A DNA stretch of 10,538 nt from Solirubrobacterales bacterium. GTDB lineage: Bacteria; Actinomycetota; Thermoleophilia; Solirubrobacterales; 70-9. The notes under the pieces were generated by a model. That model saw only the letters and a program-made list of their open reading frames with translations, did not search any database and was not told the DNA's origin. Every line of letters starts with the position of its first letter. Position 1 is the stretch's first letter. Positions 1-7,534 of the stretch are shown in pieces. A program made the position numbers and the translations under genes. The DNA lies in assembly GCA_030152505.1 (NCBI GenBank), contig JASLJO010000033.1, positions 1 through 10,538 of the forward strand, given 5' to 3'.

Positions 1-1
1 G

Positions 2-145
2 GCGTTGGGTGCCGGCATCCCCTTTCCCTCGCGCCTCGGCACCCCCGAGGAGTACGCGCAGCTCGCACGGTCGATCGTCGAGAACCCGATGCTTAACGGG
101 GAGACGATCCGCCTCGACGGCGCCCTGCGCATGCCGCCAAAGTGA
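2..145 (+). CDS. Type II 3-hydroxyacyl-CoA dehydrogenase (HSD17B10-like SDR), C-terminal fragment
   Basis: Frame 2 is open from the left edge to TGA at 143-145 and gives 47 residues. It contains PFPSRLGTPEEYAQL, followed by an IVENPMLNGETIRLDG block and a terminal ALRMPPK. This is nearly the same as the C-terminus of human HSD17B10 (type II 3-hydroxyacyl-CoA dehydrogenase), which has PFPSRLGDPAEYAHL, NPFLNGEVIRLDG and AIRMQP. Family knowledge: these are NAD-dependent short-chain dehydrogenases that oxidise 3-hydroxyacyl-CoA in fatty-acid, branched-chain amino-acid or steroid side-chain breakdown. The Rossmann GxxxGxG and the YxxxK catalytic motif lie outside the window, so activity cannot be judged. 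It is the last gene of whatever unit enters from the left, since the next gene is convergent. Family assignment is firm; the substrate is unknown. Confidence 0.9.
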   Translation, partial: ALGAGIPFPSRLGTPEEYAQLARSIVENPMLNGETIRLDGALRMPPK

Positions 146-147
146 CG

Positions 148-189
148 GTGGAGCGATTGTGGGGACGATAGACCCCCGAAGTGCTCCAT
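148..189. terminator. Stem-loop between convergent genes, possible bidirectional terminator
   Basis: TGGAGC (149-154) pairs with GCTCCA (183-188), flanked by G.T pairs 148/189 and 155/182. GGGG (161-164) pairs in register with CCCC (173-176). The hairpin starts 3 bases after the SDR stop and ends 11 bases before the minus-strand gene's stop at 200, so it lies where both transcripts must end. There is no T-run on either strand, so it is not a canonical intrinsic terminator. The structure is read by eye and has not been folded. Confidence 0.45.
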
Positions 190-199
190 ATGCCCCGGG

Positions 200-1114
200 T
201 CAGTCGGTGCCGCTCGCCTCGGGATCGCGCCAGACGTGCTTGCGCCAGGGCGGCGTGACGGCAAAGGCATAGTCGTCGCCTTCGGCCACGGTGATCGGCT
301 CCAGCGGCACCAGGTGGACGCGGCGGCCGGGGACGATGCGGTCGATGTTGCCGAGGAAGCCGTCGGTATTTCCCGCGTGACTGCCGCCGGAGACGAGCAG
401 CAGGCGCGTCTCGGGCCCCCAACCGTTGCCGGGCCTGGCGCCGACGGCTTCGGCGCCTTCGCGGAGGAGGTCGACGCCCATGTCCGAGCCCGCGTTGGCG
501 ACACTGTGGGCGTAGTTGTAGCCGTGGTGGGAGGAGGCGCGCTCGTCGACCTCGCCGTCGGGGCCGATGCGGATTTGGACGCTTTCCCAGTCGTCCTCGT
601 GGTAGCCCTCGTCCTCGGCGATCGGCACCCCGCGCAGGGTGGCCGAGTCGGCGTAGTAGAGCCAGTACTGCAGGTAGAGATAGCCGGCGGGCGGTCCCGA
701 GCAATCGCCCGCCGTGTCGGAACCGCCGCGGCAATCGACGACGTGGACGAACGCCGTCACGTGCTCGCCGCTGTCGGTCAGGTGGACGAGCCCCCGCGGC
801 GTCCCGTCCCCGCATTCGGTCGCCCGGCAGCGGCGGAAGTCGACTGGCAGCGCCCTCGACCCGCGCTCGAGCATGATCGTCGGCATGTGCCGTCGCACCA
901 GCCGTCCCACCTCGTCGCCGTAGACCGCGATCAGCGTCGGCTCGTCCCCGCACCCGTCGGCCATCGAGGCCGCACAGAGGAGCCGCGAGGCCAGAACCCC
1001 CGCCAACCCCGTCCCCGACACTCGCATCCCGGCGGCAAGGAGCGCCAGGAACACGAGCCCCACCACCGTCACGATCCCAACCCACTCCACTGTTCCCTGC
1101 CCGCGTTCGTCCAC
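200..1114 (-). CDS. Prepilin-like/TadE-like N-terminus fused to a Vps62 (DUF946)-like domain, predicted surface protein
   Basis: 304 residues from GTG at 1114 to TGA at 200. The start MDERGQGTVEWVGIV resembles TadE/Flp-type (class III) prepilin leaders. Cleavage after G5 would place Glu10 at position +5, followed by one hydrophobic helix (about 11-30). The rest looks extracytoplasmic, with six cysteines at about 47, 55, 96, 101, 128 and 138. The second half has YLQYWLYYADS (148-157), HEDDWESVQIRIGPDG (172-187), HHGYNY (196-201) and GGSHAGNT (243-250). These recall the HxGDWE and GSHA signatures of Vps62/DUF946-like proteins, a family without a settled bacterial role. I found no other pilus-assembly gene in the window. 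It lies 58 bases after pntB on the same strand, beyond a hairpin. No clear Shine-Dalgarno precedes the GTG. The coding call is strong; the domain name comes from motif memory and the function is unknown. Confidence 0.75.
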   Translation of the reverse strand: MDERGQGTVEWVGIVTVVGLVFLALLAAGMRVSGTGLAGVLASRLLCAASMADGCGDEPTLIAVYGDEVGRLVRRHMPTIMLERGSRALPVDFRRCRATECGDGTPRGLVHLTDSGEHVTAFVHVVDCRGGSDTAGDCSGPPAGYLYLQYWLYYADSATLRGVPIAEDEGYHEDDWESVQIRIGPDGEVDERASSHHGYNYAHSVANAGSDMGVDLLREGAEAVGARPGNGWGPETRLLLVSGGSHAGNTDGFLGNIDRIVPGRRVHLVPLEPITVAEGDDYAFAVTPPWRKHVWRDPEASGTD

Positions 1115-1127
1115 ATATACCCAAGGG

Positions 1128-1154
1128 CCGGGGGGAGCGGATCTCTCCCCCTGG
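1128..1154. terminator. Strong GC-rich hairpin after pntB
   Basis: CCGGGGGGAG (1128-1137) pairs with CTCCCCCTGG (1145-1154) across the 7-base loop CGGATCT, giving a 10-bp stem with one G.T pair. On the minus strand it begins 18 bases after the pntB stop and ends 13 bases before the GTG start of the next gene. The bases after the stem (CCCTTGGGTATAT) contain no T-run, so it may be a weak or Rho-assisted terminator, an mRNA-end stabiliser for the pnt transcript, or a structure affecting translation of the gene at 1114. Confidence 0.5.
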
Positions 1155-1172
1155 ACCGCAAACTGCTGACGA

Positions 1173-2588
1173 TTAGAGGTTTTGGATCTCGGCGGCTATT
1201 TCGCCAGCGGCGGCTTTGGCGTCGGCGAAGAGCATCGAGGTGTTCGGTTCGTAGAAGAGGTCGTTGTCGATGCCGGCGAAGCCGGGGCTGAGGGAGCGCT
1301 TGATCACGATCACCTGCTGGGCCTCACTGACTTCGATGATCGGCATGCCCGCGATCGGGCTGTCGGGGTCGTTCTTCGCCGCCGGGTTGGTGACGTCGTT
1401 GGCGCCGACGATCACGGCCACGTCGGTGCGCGGCATCTCCGGGTTGATGTCCTCCATCTCGCGCAACTGCTCGTAGGGCACGTCGGCCTCGGCGAGGAGG
1501 ACGTTCATGTGGCCGGGCATGCGGCCCGCGACGGGGTGGATCGCGTAGTTGACGGTGATTCCGCGCTTCTCCAGCTCGTCGGCGACCTCCTTGATCGCGT
1601 GCTGGGCCTGGGCGACGGCGAGGCCATAGCCAGGGACGATCACGACGGAGTCCGCGTAGGCGAGCTTGATCGCCGCGTCCTGGGCGCCGATCGAGGTATG
1701 CGGCCTCTCCTCGCCGGACCCTGCCCCGCCGCCCGCCGGGGCGCCGCCGAAGCCGGCGAAGAGGACGTTGCCCACGGAGCGGTTCATCGCCGTCGCCATC
1801 TCCATCGTCAGGATCGTTCCCGAGGAGCCAACCAGGGTGCCGGCGACGACCAGCGCCACGTTGTCGAGAGCGAAGCCCGCGGCCGCGGCGGAGAGGCCGG
1901 TGAAGGCGTTGAGCAGCGAGATCACGACCGGCATGTCGGCACCGCCGATCGGCAGCACGACGAGGTTGCCGAGCAGCGCAGCGGCAATCAGGATGCCGAT
2001 GAAGATCGCCTGCGAGGGATCGCCATTGTTGGTGGCGATATCGACGCAGGCGGCGACGATGCCGATCAGCAGGACGACGTTGATCACCTGCTGACCGGGC
2101 ACGGCGAGCGGCCGGGTCGGGATCAGGTCCTGAAGCTTGGCGAAGGCGATGTTCGAGCCCCAGAACGAGACCGAGCCGACGACGGCGGCGAAGAGGACCG
2201 GGATCAGCGTGTCGAGCGGGATGTCCTCGCCAAGCGAAATGCCGTGGCGGATCTCCGACCAGGCGATCAATGCGACGGCGCCACCGCCGACACCGATGTA
2301 GAGGGCGACCATCTGCGGCATCTCGGTCATCTGCACGCGAACCGAGGCAATGACGCCGACGGCGGTGCCGATCCCGAGGCCGAGTGCGATCAGCCCCCAA
2401 TTGCCGATGCCGTCGAGCAGCAGCGTGGTGACGACGGCGATCGCCATGCCACCGGCGGCGATCAGGTTGCCCTGCTTCGCGGAGGTCGGGTGGGTGCCGC
2501 GTTTGACGCCGATGATGAATAGCGAGAAGGCGACGATGTAGAGCGCCGTCGCGGCATCGCCGCCCGGCTTGAGCACGGCCTCGATCAT
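1173..2588 (-). CDS. pntB: NAD(P) transhydrogenase subunit beta
   Basis: 471 residues, close to the usual length of PntB. The first about 280 residues are the multi-helix membrane domain (dII), ending in TMEMATAMNRSVGNVLFAGFGG. The rest is the soluble NADP(H)-binding dIII domain: VPGYGLAVAQAQ (318-329), HPVAGRMPGHMNVLLAEADV (351-370), VGANDVTNPAA (394-404) and KRSLSPGFAGIDNDLFY (430-446), all standard nucleotide-binding loops of the family. A Gly/Ala-rich linker (about 281-293) joins the two. Known role: with PntAa and PntAb it couples inward proton flow to hydride transfer from NADH to NADP+, supplying NADPH. ATG at 2588 overlaps the pntAb stop as ATGA, and a GGAGG ribosome site (complement at 2596-2600) sits 7 bases upstream. 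Stop is TAA. Confidence 0.97.
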   Translation of the reverse strand: MIEAVLKPGGDAATALYIVAFSLFIIGVKRGTHPTSAKQGNLIAAGGMAIAVVTTLLLDGIGNWGLIALGLGIGTAVGVIASVRVQMTEMPQMVALYIGVGGGAVALIAWSEIRHGISLGEDIPLDTLIPVLFAAVVGSVSFWGSNIAFAKLQDLIPTRPLAVPGQQVINVVLLIGIVAACVDIATNNGDPSQAIFIGILIAAALLGNLVVLPIGGADMPVVISLLNAFTGLSAAAAGFALDNVALVVAGTLVGSSGTILTMEMATAMNRSVGNVLFAGFGGAPAGGGAGSGEERPHTSIGAQDAAIKLAYADSVVIVPGYGLAVAQAQHAIKEVADELEKRGITVNYAIHPVAGRMPGHMNVLLAEADVPYEQLREMEDINPEMPRTDVAVIVGANDVTNPAAKNDPDSPIAGMPIIEVSEAQQVIVIKRSLSPGFAGIDNDLFYEPNTSMLFADAKAAAGEIAAEIQNL

Positions 2589-2896
2589 GGGCCACCCTCC
2601 CCGTCGTCAGCCTTCGGTTTGGGCTTTTTGGAGAACATGCCGAGCATCCGGTCGGTGACCATGAAGCCACCGACGATGTTGATCGCACCGAAGGCGATCG
2701 CGATCGTGCCGATCACGTACTCGAGCGGGTCATTGGCGTAGCCGACGACGATCAGCCCGCCGAGCATGACGATGCCGTGAATCGCGTTGGTCTGCGACAT
2801 CAGCGGCGTGTGCAGGGTGGTCGGCACCTTCGAGATCACCTCGAAGCCGACGAAGGCGGCGAGCACGAAGATCGTGATCTCGGTGAAGAGGCTCAT
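2585..2896 (-). CDS. pntAb: NAD(P) transhydrogenase subunit alpha, membrane part (alpha-2)
   Basis: 103 residues, mostly hydrophobic with three to four helices. It contains the family block GFEVISKVPTTLHTPLMSQTNAIHGI (about 18-43) and the ending VGGFMVTDRMLGMF (about 76-89), then a charged Lys/Asp/Glu tail. It is the membrane half of the alpha subunit, which in E. coli is fused to the NAD-binding half. Here it is a separate gene, as in Rhodospirillum rubrum and mycobacteria. Its ATG (2896) directly follows the pntAa stop codon with no spacer, and its stop overlaps the pntB start by 4 bases, so translation of all three is probably coupled. It assembles with PntB to form the proton channel. Confidence 0.95.
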   Translation of the reverse strand: MSLFTEITIFVLAAFVGFEVISKVPTTLHTPLMSQTNAIHGIVMLGGLIVVGYANDPLEYVIGTIAIAFGAINIVGGFMVTDRMLGMFSKKPKPKADDGEGGP

Positions 2897-4015
2897 CTAC
2901 TTCGCCGCCCTCTCGTTGCGGATCTCGCCGCCCTGGGTGATGCAGGCGGCAGCGACGATGTCGTCCTCGAAGTCGACGTTCAGCTCGCCCTCGTCGGTGA
3001 CGAGCAGGCTGAGCAGGTTCTCGAGGTTCTTGGCGTAGAGCTGCGAGGCGGGCACCGGCATCTCGCTGGCGAGGTTGCGCGGGCCGATCACCTTGACACC
3101 GCCCTCGACGACCGTCTGCGCCGCCTCGGTCAGCTCGCAGTTGCCGCCGCTCTCGGCGGCGAGGTCGACGATCACCGAGCCCGGTTCCATGCTGCGCACC
3201 GCCTCGGCGGTGATCAGCAGCGGCGCCGGACGACCGGGAATCGCCGCCGTGGTGACGATCACGTCCTGTTTGGCGGCGTTCTCGCCGATCGCCTCGACGA
3301 CCTTGGCGTTCTCCTCGTCGGTCAGCGGCCGCGCATAGCCTCCCTCGCCTTCGGCGTCGGGGATGAAGTCGAGTTCGAGCGGCCGGCCGCCGAGCGAGGC
3401 GATCTGCTCCCAGGCGGCGCGGCGGATGTCGAAGCCGGTGACGATCGCACCCAGCCGCTTCGCCGTGGCGACCGCCTGCAGGCCGGCGACGCCGGCGCCC
3501 AGCACCAGCACCTTGGCCGGTGGCACCGTGCCGGCGGCGGTGGTCATCATGCCGAAGAAGCGGCCCGACTCACGCGCGGCGATCAGCATCGCCGCGTAGC
3601 CGCCAGCGGCGGCCTGCGAGGAAAGGGCGTCCATCGCCTGTGCCCGCGTCGTCCGCGGGATTGCCTCCATGGCGAAGCTGGTGACGCCGGCGGCGGCGAG
3701 CGCCCTGTTGGTCTCGGCGGCGGTCCAGGGCGAGAGGTGACCGATCAGAAGCTGGCTGGAGTCGAGGCGGCCGATCTGCTCGGTGGTGGGGACGGCGACG
3801 CGGAGGACGACGTCGGCGCCCCAGGCGACGTCGGGGTCGACGACTTCCGCGCCCGCCTCCTCGTACTGAGAGTCGGGATGGCCGGCGGCGTCGCCAGCGC
3901 CGCGCTCGACCACCACGTCGACGCGCTCGTTGCGCTTCAGCGATTTGACGACATCAGGGACGAGCGCAACCCGGCGCTCCCCCTCGGTGGTCTCTTTCGG
4001 CACTCCGATCTTCAT
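2897..4015 (-). CDS. pntAa: NAD(P) transhydrogenase subunit alpha, NAD-binding part (alpha-1)
   Basis: 372 residues from ATG 4015 to TAG 2897, the expected size for a stand-alone dI subunit. The start MKIGVPKETTEGERRVAL is typical of the alanine dehydrogenase/transhydrogenase family. RAQAMDALSSQAAAGGYAA (124-142) is the RQD-type loop region. The Rossmann motif GAGVAG (173-178) is followed by FDIR, with Asp196 expected to hold the NAD ribose. AAESGGNCELT (about 286-296) is also conserved. It is soluble, binds NAD(H), and passes hydride to PntB. The full subunit set and the lack of an alanine-dehydrogenase-style single-gene context exclude alanine dehydrogenase. A good ribosome site, AGGTG (complement 4021-4025), lies 5 bases before the ATG. 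Only 36 bases separate it from the upstream oxidoreductase. Confidence 0.97.
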   Translation of the reverse strand: MKIGVPKETTEGERRVALVPDVVKSLKRNERVDVVVERGAGDAAGHPDSQYEEAGAEVVDPDVAWGADVVLRVAVPTTEQIGRLDSSQLLIGHLSPWTAAETNRALAAAGVTSFAMEAIPRTTRAQAMDALSSQAAAGGYAAMLIAARESGRFFGMMTTAAGTVPPAKVLVLGAGVAGLQAVATAKRLGAIVTGFDIRRAAWEQIASLGGRPLELDFIPDAEGEGGYARPLTDEENAKVVEAIGENAAKQDVIVTTAAIPGRPAPLLITAEAVRSMEPGSVIVDLAAESGGNCELTEAAQTVVEGGVKVIGPRNLASEMPVPASQLYAKNLENLLSLLVTDEGELNVDFEDDIVAAACITQGGEIRNERAAK

Positions 4016-4051
4016 GGCGTCACCTGCGGCGGGGGAGCCTATGACAAGCGG

Positions 4052-5113
4052 CTAGCTCGATGCCTCGACACCCGCAAGAGCGGCGAGTCGCTCCAAGGTG
4101 TGCAGTTGCTGGTCGCGCTCGACGTGCACCGGGGAGACGATCAGGCGGTCGATGCCGGCGCCGCGGAAACGCTCGATCCGCTCCGCCACCTCGGCCTCGC
4201 TGCCGACCAGCGAGGTCGCCTCGACGATCTCGTCGGGCATCGCCTCGAAGGCACCGCCTTTGTCGCCCTCCTGGTAGCGGCGCTGGACCTCATCGGCGAC
4301 CTCGCCGAAGCCGAAGCGGTGGGCGAGATCGACGTAGAAGTTGGTCTTGCGGCTGCCCATGCCGCCGAAGTAGAGGACGAGGCCGGCCTTGACCACGTTC
4401 TTGGCAGCCTCCTGGTCGCCGTCGATCGCCACCTGCAGCGAGGGGCTGACCTCGAGGTCGGAGCGCTGCCGGCCACCCTTGGCGAAGCCCGCCTCGAGGT
4501 GCTCCCCCCAGGTCTGCTCGAAGGCGTCGACGCTGAAGAAGATCGGGATCCAGCCGTCGCAGATCTCCGCCGCCATCTCGACCGATTTGCGCCCGATCGC
4601 ACCGACGAAGACGGGGATCTGAGCCCGCTCGGGGTGGAAGTTGAGCTTCAAGGGCTTGCCCTCGCCGTCCGGCAAGGGCAGCTGGTAGTGCTCGCCCTGG
4701 TGGTCGAGCTTGCCCTCACGGGCCACGATCGCGCGCACGACTTCGATGTACTCGCGGGTGCGACCCCAGGGCTTTGCGTAGGGGACGCCGTACCAGCCTT
4801 CGGAGACCTGCGGGCCCGACGGACCGAAGCCGAAGATGAAGCGCCCGCCGGAGAGCTTGTCGATCGTCGCCCCGGCCATCGCCGCGGCCGCAGGGGGGCG
4901 GGCCGGCACCTGTAGGATCGCCGCGCCCAGGTTGATCGTCTTCGTCTGCGGCGCCAGCCAGGCGAGCACGCTGACCACGTCGGAGCCGTAGGACTCGGCC
5001 GCCCAGACCGACTCGAACCCGGCCGCCTCGGCCGCCTGCACGACCTCGACCGCGTCCTCGCCCGCGGGGCCGATGCCCCAGTAGCCGAGGTTTAGTCCCA
5101 GTTTCAGAGCCAT
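4052..5113 (-). CDS. LLM-class F420-dependent oxidoreductase (Rv3520c-like family)
   Basis: 353 residues, about the normal length for this family. The opening LKLGLNLGYWGIGP, VWAAESYGSD (about 36-45), LSGGRFIFGFGPSGPQV (87-103) and EGWYGVPYAKPWGRTREYI (105-123) match the luciferase-like monooxygenase fold and closely recall Mycobacterium tuberculosis Rv3520c and its TIGR family of probable F420-dependent oxidoreductases. A later block, AAEICDGWIPIFFS, also fits. Known of the family: a TIM barrel that binds deazaflavin F420 (or sometimes FMN) and transfers hydride to or from an organic substrate. The substrate is not predictable here. It is the promoter-proximal gene of the unit leading into pntAa 36 bases downstream. 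The ribosome site is weak (GGCGG abutting the ATG). Its start is about 30 bases from the divergent ATPase start. F420 rather than FMN use is inferred from similarity. Confidence 0.9.
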   Translation of the reverse strand: MALKLGLNLGYWGIGPAGEDAVEVVQAAEAAGFESVWAAESYGSDVVSVLAWLAPQTKTINLGAAILQVPARPPAAAAMAGATIDKLSGGRFIFGFGPSGPQVSEGWYGVPYAKPWGRTREYIEVVRAIVAREGKLDHQGEHYQLPLPDGEGKPLKLNFHPERAQIPVFVGAIGRKSVEMAAEICDGWIPIFFSVDAFEQTWGEHLEAGFAKGGRQRSDLEVSPSLQVAIDGDQEAAKNVVKAGLVLYFGGMGSRKTNFYVDLAHRFGFGEVADEVQRRYQEGDKGGAFEAMPDEIVEATSLVGSEAEVAERIERFRGAGIDRLIVSPVHVERDQQLHTLERLAALAGVEASS

Positions 5114-5143
5114 CCGCCTGGAACCCTATTGAATGTCCCCTTG
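5114..5143. promoter_or_regulatory. Very short divergent intergenic region
   Basis: Only 30 bases separate the ATG of the minus-strand oxidoreductase (5113) from the ATG of the plus-strand ATPase (5144), and only 15 if the ATPase starts at TTG 5129. Both genes lead their units, so two promoters are expected. At least one must lie inside the neighbouring coding sequence, or the transcripts are leaderless or nearly so. I see no convincing -35/-10 pair or operator palindrome here; AT-richer CCTATTGAAT (5125-5134) is the only candidate -10-like stretch. The regulatory role is inferred from position alone. Confidence 0.3.
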
Positions 5144-7534
5144 ATGGCAGCGAGCGCCGCCACACCCGACGCCGCCGAGCGCGGCCTGAGCAGCGCCGAG
5201 GCGGCCAAACGGCTGCGAAAGCTCGGCTCGCCGCCAGATAACTCCTCGCGCTCGACCTCGAGCATCGTCGCCGGCAACGTCTTCACCCTCTTCAACCTGA
5301 TCATCGGCGTCTTCTTCGTGCTGATCCTCTCCCTGGGGCTGATCGCCGATGCCGTCTTCGGCGTGATCGCGATCGTCAACTCCTACATCGGCATCCGTCA
5401 GGAGCTGAAGGCGAAGCGGACGCTCGATGAGCTCGCGGTGCTGGTCGCCCCCCATGCCAAGGCGCTCCGCGACGGCGGCGTGGTCAGCCTGGTGGCGGAG
5501 GAGATCGTGCCTGGCGACGTGGTCGCAATCGAGCCGGGGGACCAGCTCGTCGCCGACGGCGAAGTCATCGCCAGCCGCGGCATGACCCTCGACGAGTCGA
5601 TGCTGACCGGCGAGGCCGACGGCGTGCCCAAGGACGTCGGCGAGCGGGCCCTCTCGGGGTCCTTCTGCATCGCCGGTTCCGGCCGCTACCGGGTGGACGC
5701 CGTGCGCGAGCAAAGCTACGCGGGCAAGCTGGCCGGCGAGGCGAAAGCCTTCCGCCATCCGCCCTCGCCGCTGCAGAGCGAGGTCAACCGGGTGATCGTC
5801 GCCTGCACCTGGGCGATGCTGCCGCTGGCGGCGCTGCTGCTGCTCACCTTCCAGATCCGGGGCACCGACCTGGTCGAGGCGGCGCAGACCGCGACCGCCG
5901 GCCTGGTGACCCTGATCCCCGAGGGCATGGTCCTGCTGATGAGCGTCACCTTCGCCGTCGCCGCCGTGCGGCTCGCCCGCAAGGACACCCTCGTGCAGCA
6001 GATGAGCGCCAGCGAGAGCCTCGCCGCGGTCGACACGATCTGCGTCGACAAGACGGGCACGCTGACCGACGGACGGTTGCAGCTGCTCGGGGTCGAGGTC
6101 GCGGAGGAAGGCGATGCCGACGAGGCGACGGCGGCGCTGGGGCGCTTCGCCGCCAGCGCCGGCGATCGCAACCGCACGCTGGAGACCATCGCCGAGAGCT
6201 TCCCGGCGCAGCCCGTGCGGGTGGGCGGCGAAGTCCCCTTCTCCTCCAAATGGAAGTGGAGCGGCCTGCACTTCGGCGGAGTCAGCTATGTGCTGGGGGC
6301 GCCGGACATCCTCGCCGCGAGCGGCGCGCTGCAGCTGCCGCCGGGCCTGGCGCGCAAGCTGGAGGAAGAGACGGCGGCGGGGCGAAGGGTCGTCGCCTTC
6401 GCCAGGTCGAGCGAGACGCTTCCCGAGGACCCGGCGCACACCCCTCCCCCACCCCTGACCGCCATCGCCCTGGTCGTGCTGGAGGAGACGCTGCGTGCCG
6501 ACGCCGCCGAGACGATCGCCTTCATCCGCTCCGAAGAAGTCGACCTGAAGCTGATCTCCGGCGACGCGCGGGCGACGGTCACCGCGGTCGCCTACGCCGT
6601 CGGCGTGCCGGCCGACGCGGGCGTGATCGAGGGCTCAGAGCTGCCCGAGGACCCCGAGCAGCTGGCGGTTGTCGCACAGCGCGACACGATCTTCTGCCGG
6701 ATCGCGCCCGAGCAGAAGCGGGCGCTGGTCGAGGCGCTGCGGGCGTCGGGTCGCTACACGGCGATGATCGGCGACGGGGTCAACGACGTGCCGGCGCTGA
6801 AGCAAGCCCGCCTCGCGGTGGCGATGGGCTCCGGCGCCCAGGTGACCAAGGGGATCGCCGACGTGGTTCTGCTCAAAGACGAGTTCGCGCGGCTGCCCGA
6901 AGCGGTCGCCGAGGGGCGGCGGATCGCCCGCAACATCCACCGCCTCGGCCGTCTCTACCTGACCAAGAGCGTCTACGCGGCGGCGCTGATCCTGCTCGTC
7001 GCCGTACCGGGCTTCGCCTTTCCCTTCCTCCCCCGCCACCTCACCCTGGCCGCCTTCCTGACGATCGGTGTCCCCTCCTTCGTCCTCGCCCTCGCGCCCT
7101 CCGACGGGCCGCTCTACCGCGGTCGCCTGCTGCGCGCCTTGGCCGCCTTCGCCGTGCCGGCCGGGCTGGCGACGGCGCTCGGCTCGATCCTCTGCTTCTT
7201 CCTCGTCGACACTGTCTTCGGCGGCACCCTGGAGGAGGGACGCACCGCGGCGACGACGACGCTGATCGTCCTCGGCCTCGCCTTCGTCCTCCTGCTCGAG
7301 CGCGGCCCCGGCCGCGAGCACATCGCCATCCAGAGCTACATGCTGGCGATGGTCGCCGGACTCGGCGCCCTCTTCGCCCTGATCCTCGCCGCCGCCCCGG
7401 TGCGCGATTTCTTCGAGATGACCCTGCTGACCGCGAGCCAGTGGTTCCTCGCCCTGCTCTGCTCGGCGATCGGCCTGACGATCGCCAGCCTGCTGTGGCG
7501 CCTCCCCCAGATCGAACGCCTGGAAGAGCCCTGA
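5144..7534 (+). CDS. CtpE-like P-type cation-transporting ATPase (HAD-IC family)
   Basis: 796 residues from ATG 5144, near the length of M. tuberculosis CtpE (about 797). An in-frame TTG at 5129 would add five residues and has a faint GGA site upstream, but ATG is preferred. Order: two helices (about 46-84), actuator domain with TGEA (155-158), two helices with PEGM in M4 (259-262), phosphorylation motif DKTGTLT with Asp302, nucleotide-binding region with FSSKWKWSG (366-374) and LGAPD, SGD (472-474, in place of TGD), the hinge GDGVND (543-548), then about six C-terminal helices (606-785). There is no heavy-metal-binding CxxC domain and no CPC in M4; the proline-glutamate-glycine M4 signature fits CtpE, reported as a calcium transporter. 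Calcium is therefore the best guess for the ion, not shown here. It is apparently a single-gene unit ending at a palindrome and facing a convergent gene. Confidence 0.93.
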   Translation: MAASAATPDAAERGLSSAEAAKRLRKLGSPPDNSSRSTSSIVAGNVFTLFNLIIGVFFVLILSLGLIADAVFGVIAIVNSYIGIRQELKAKRTLDELAVLVAPHAKALRDGGVVSLVAEEIVPGDVVAIEPGDQLVADGEVIASRGMTLDESMLTGEADGVPKDVGERALSGSFCIAGSGRYRVDAVREQSYAGKLAGEAKAFRHPPSPLQSEVNRVIVACTWAMLPLAALLLLTFQIRGTDLVEAAQTATAGLVTLIPEGMVLLMSVTFAVAAVRLARKDTLVQQMSASESLAAVDTICVDKTGTLTDGRLQLLGVEVAEEGDADEATAALGRFAASAGDRNRTLETIAESFPAQPVRVGGEVPFSSKWKWSGLHFGGVSYVLGAPDILAASGALQLPPGLARKLEEETAAGRRVVAFARSSETLPEDPAHTPPPPLTAIALVVLEETLRADAAETIAFIRSEEVDLKLISGDARATVTAVAYAVGVPADAGVIEGSELPEDPEQLAVVAQRDTIFCRIAPEQKRALVEALRASGRYTAMIGDGVNDVPALKQARLAVAMGSGAQVTKGIADVVLLKDEFARLPEAVAEGRRIARNIHRLGRLYLTKSVYAAALILLVAVPGFAFPFLPRHLTLAAFLTIGVPSFVLALAPSDGPLYRGRLLRALAAFAVPAGLATALGSILCFFLVDTVFGGTLEEGRTAATTTLIVLGLAFVLLLERGPGREHIAIQSYMLAMVAGLGALFALILAAAPVRDFFEMTLLTASQWFLALLCSAIGLTIASLLWRLPQIERLEEP

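Noticed and set aside
236..1291. 351-codon open frame on the plus strand, and a 343-codon minus frame at 93-1124
   Set aside because: Both compete with the 200-1114 gene. The plus frame also runs into the pntB 3' end, the minus frame runs into the SDR gene and is Arg-rich. Only the 200-1114 frame shows a leader peptide, patterned cysteines and conserved motifs.
1182..2522. 446-codon open frame on the plus strand
   Set aside because: Antisense to pntB; Asp/His/Gly/Val-rich translation with no family signature.
2777..4915. 712-codon open frame on the plus strand
   Set aside because: It lies antisense to pntAb, pntAa and the oxidoreductase, all with clear family motifs. Its translation is rich in Arg, Gly, Asp and His with no recognisable motif, as expected of an antisense frame in GC-rich DNA.
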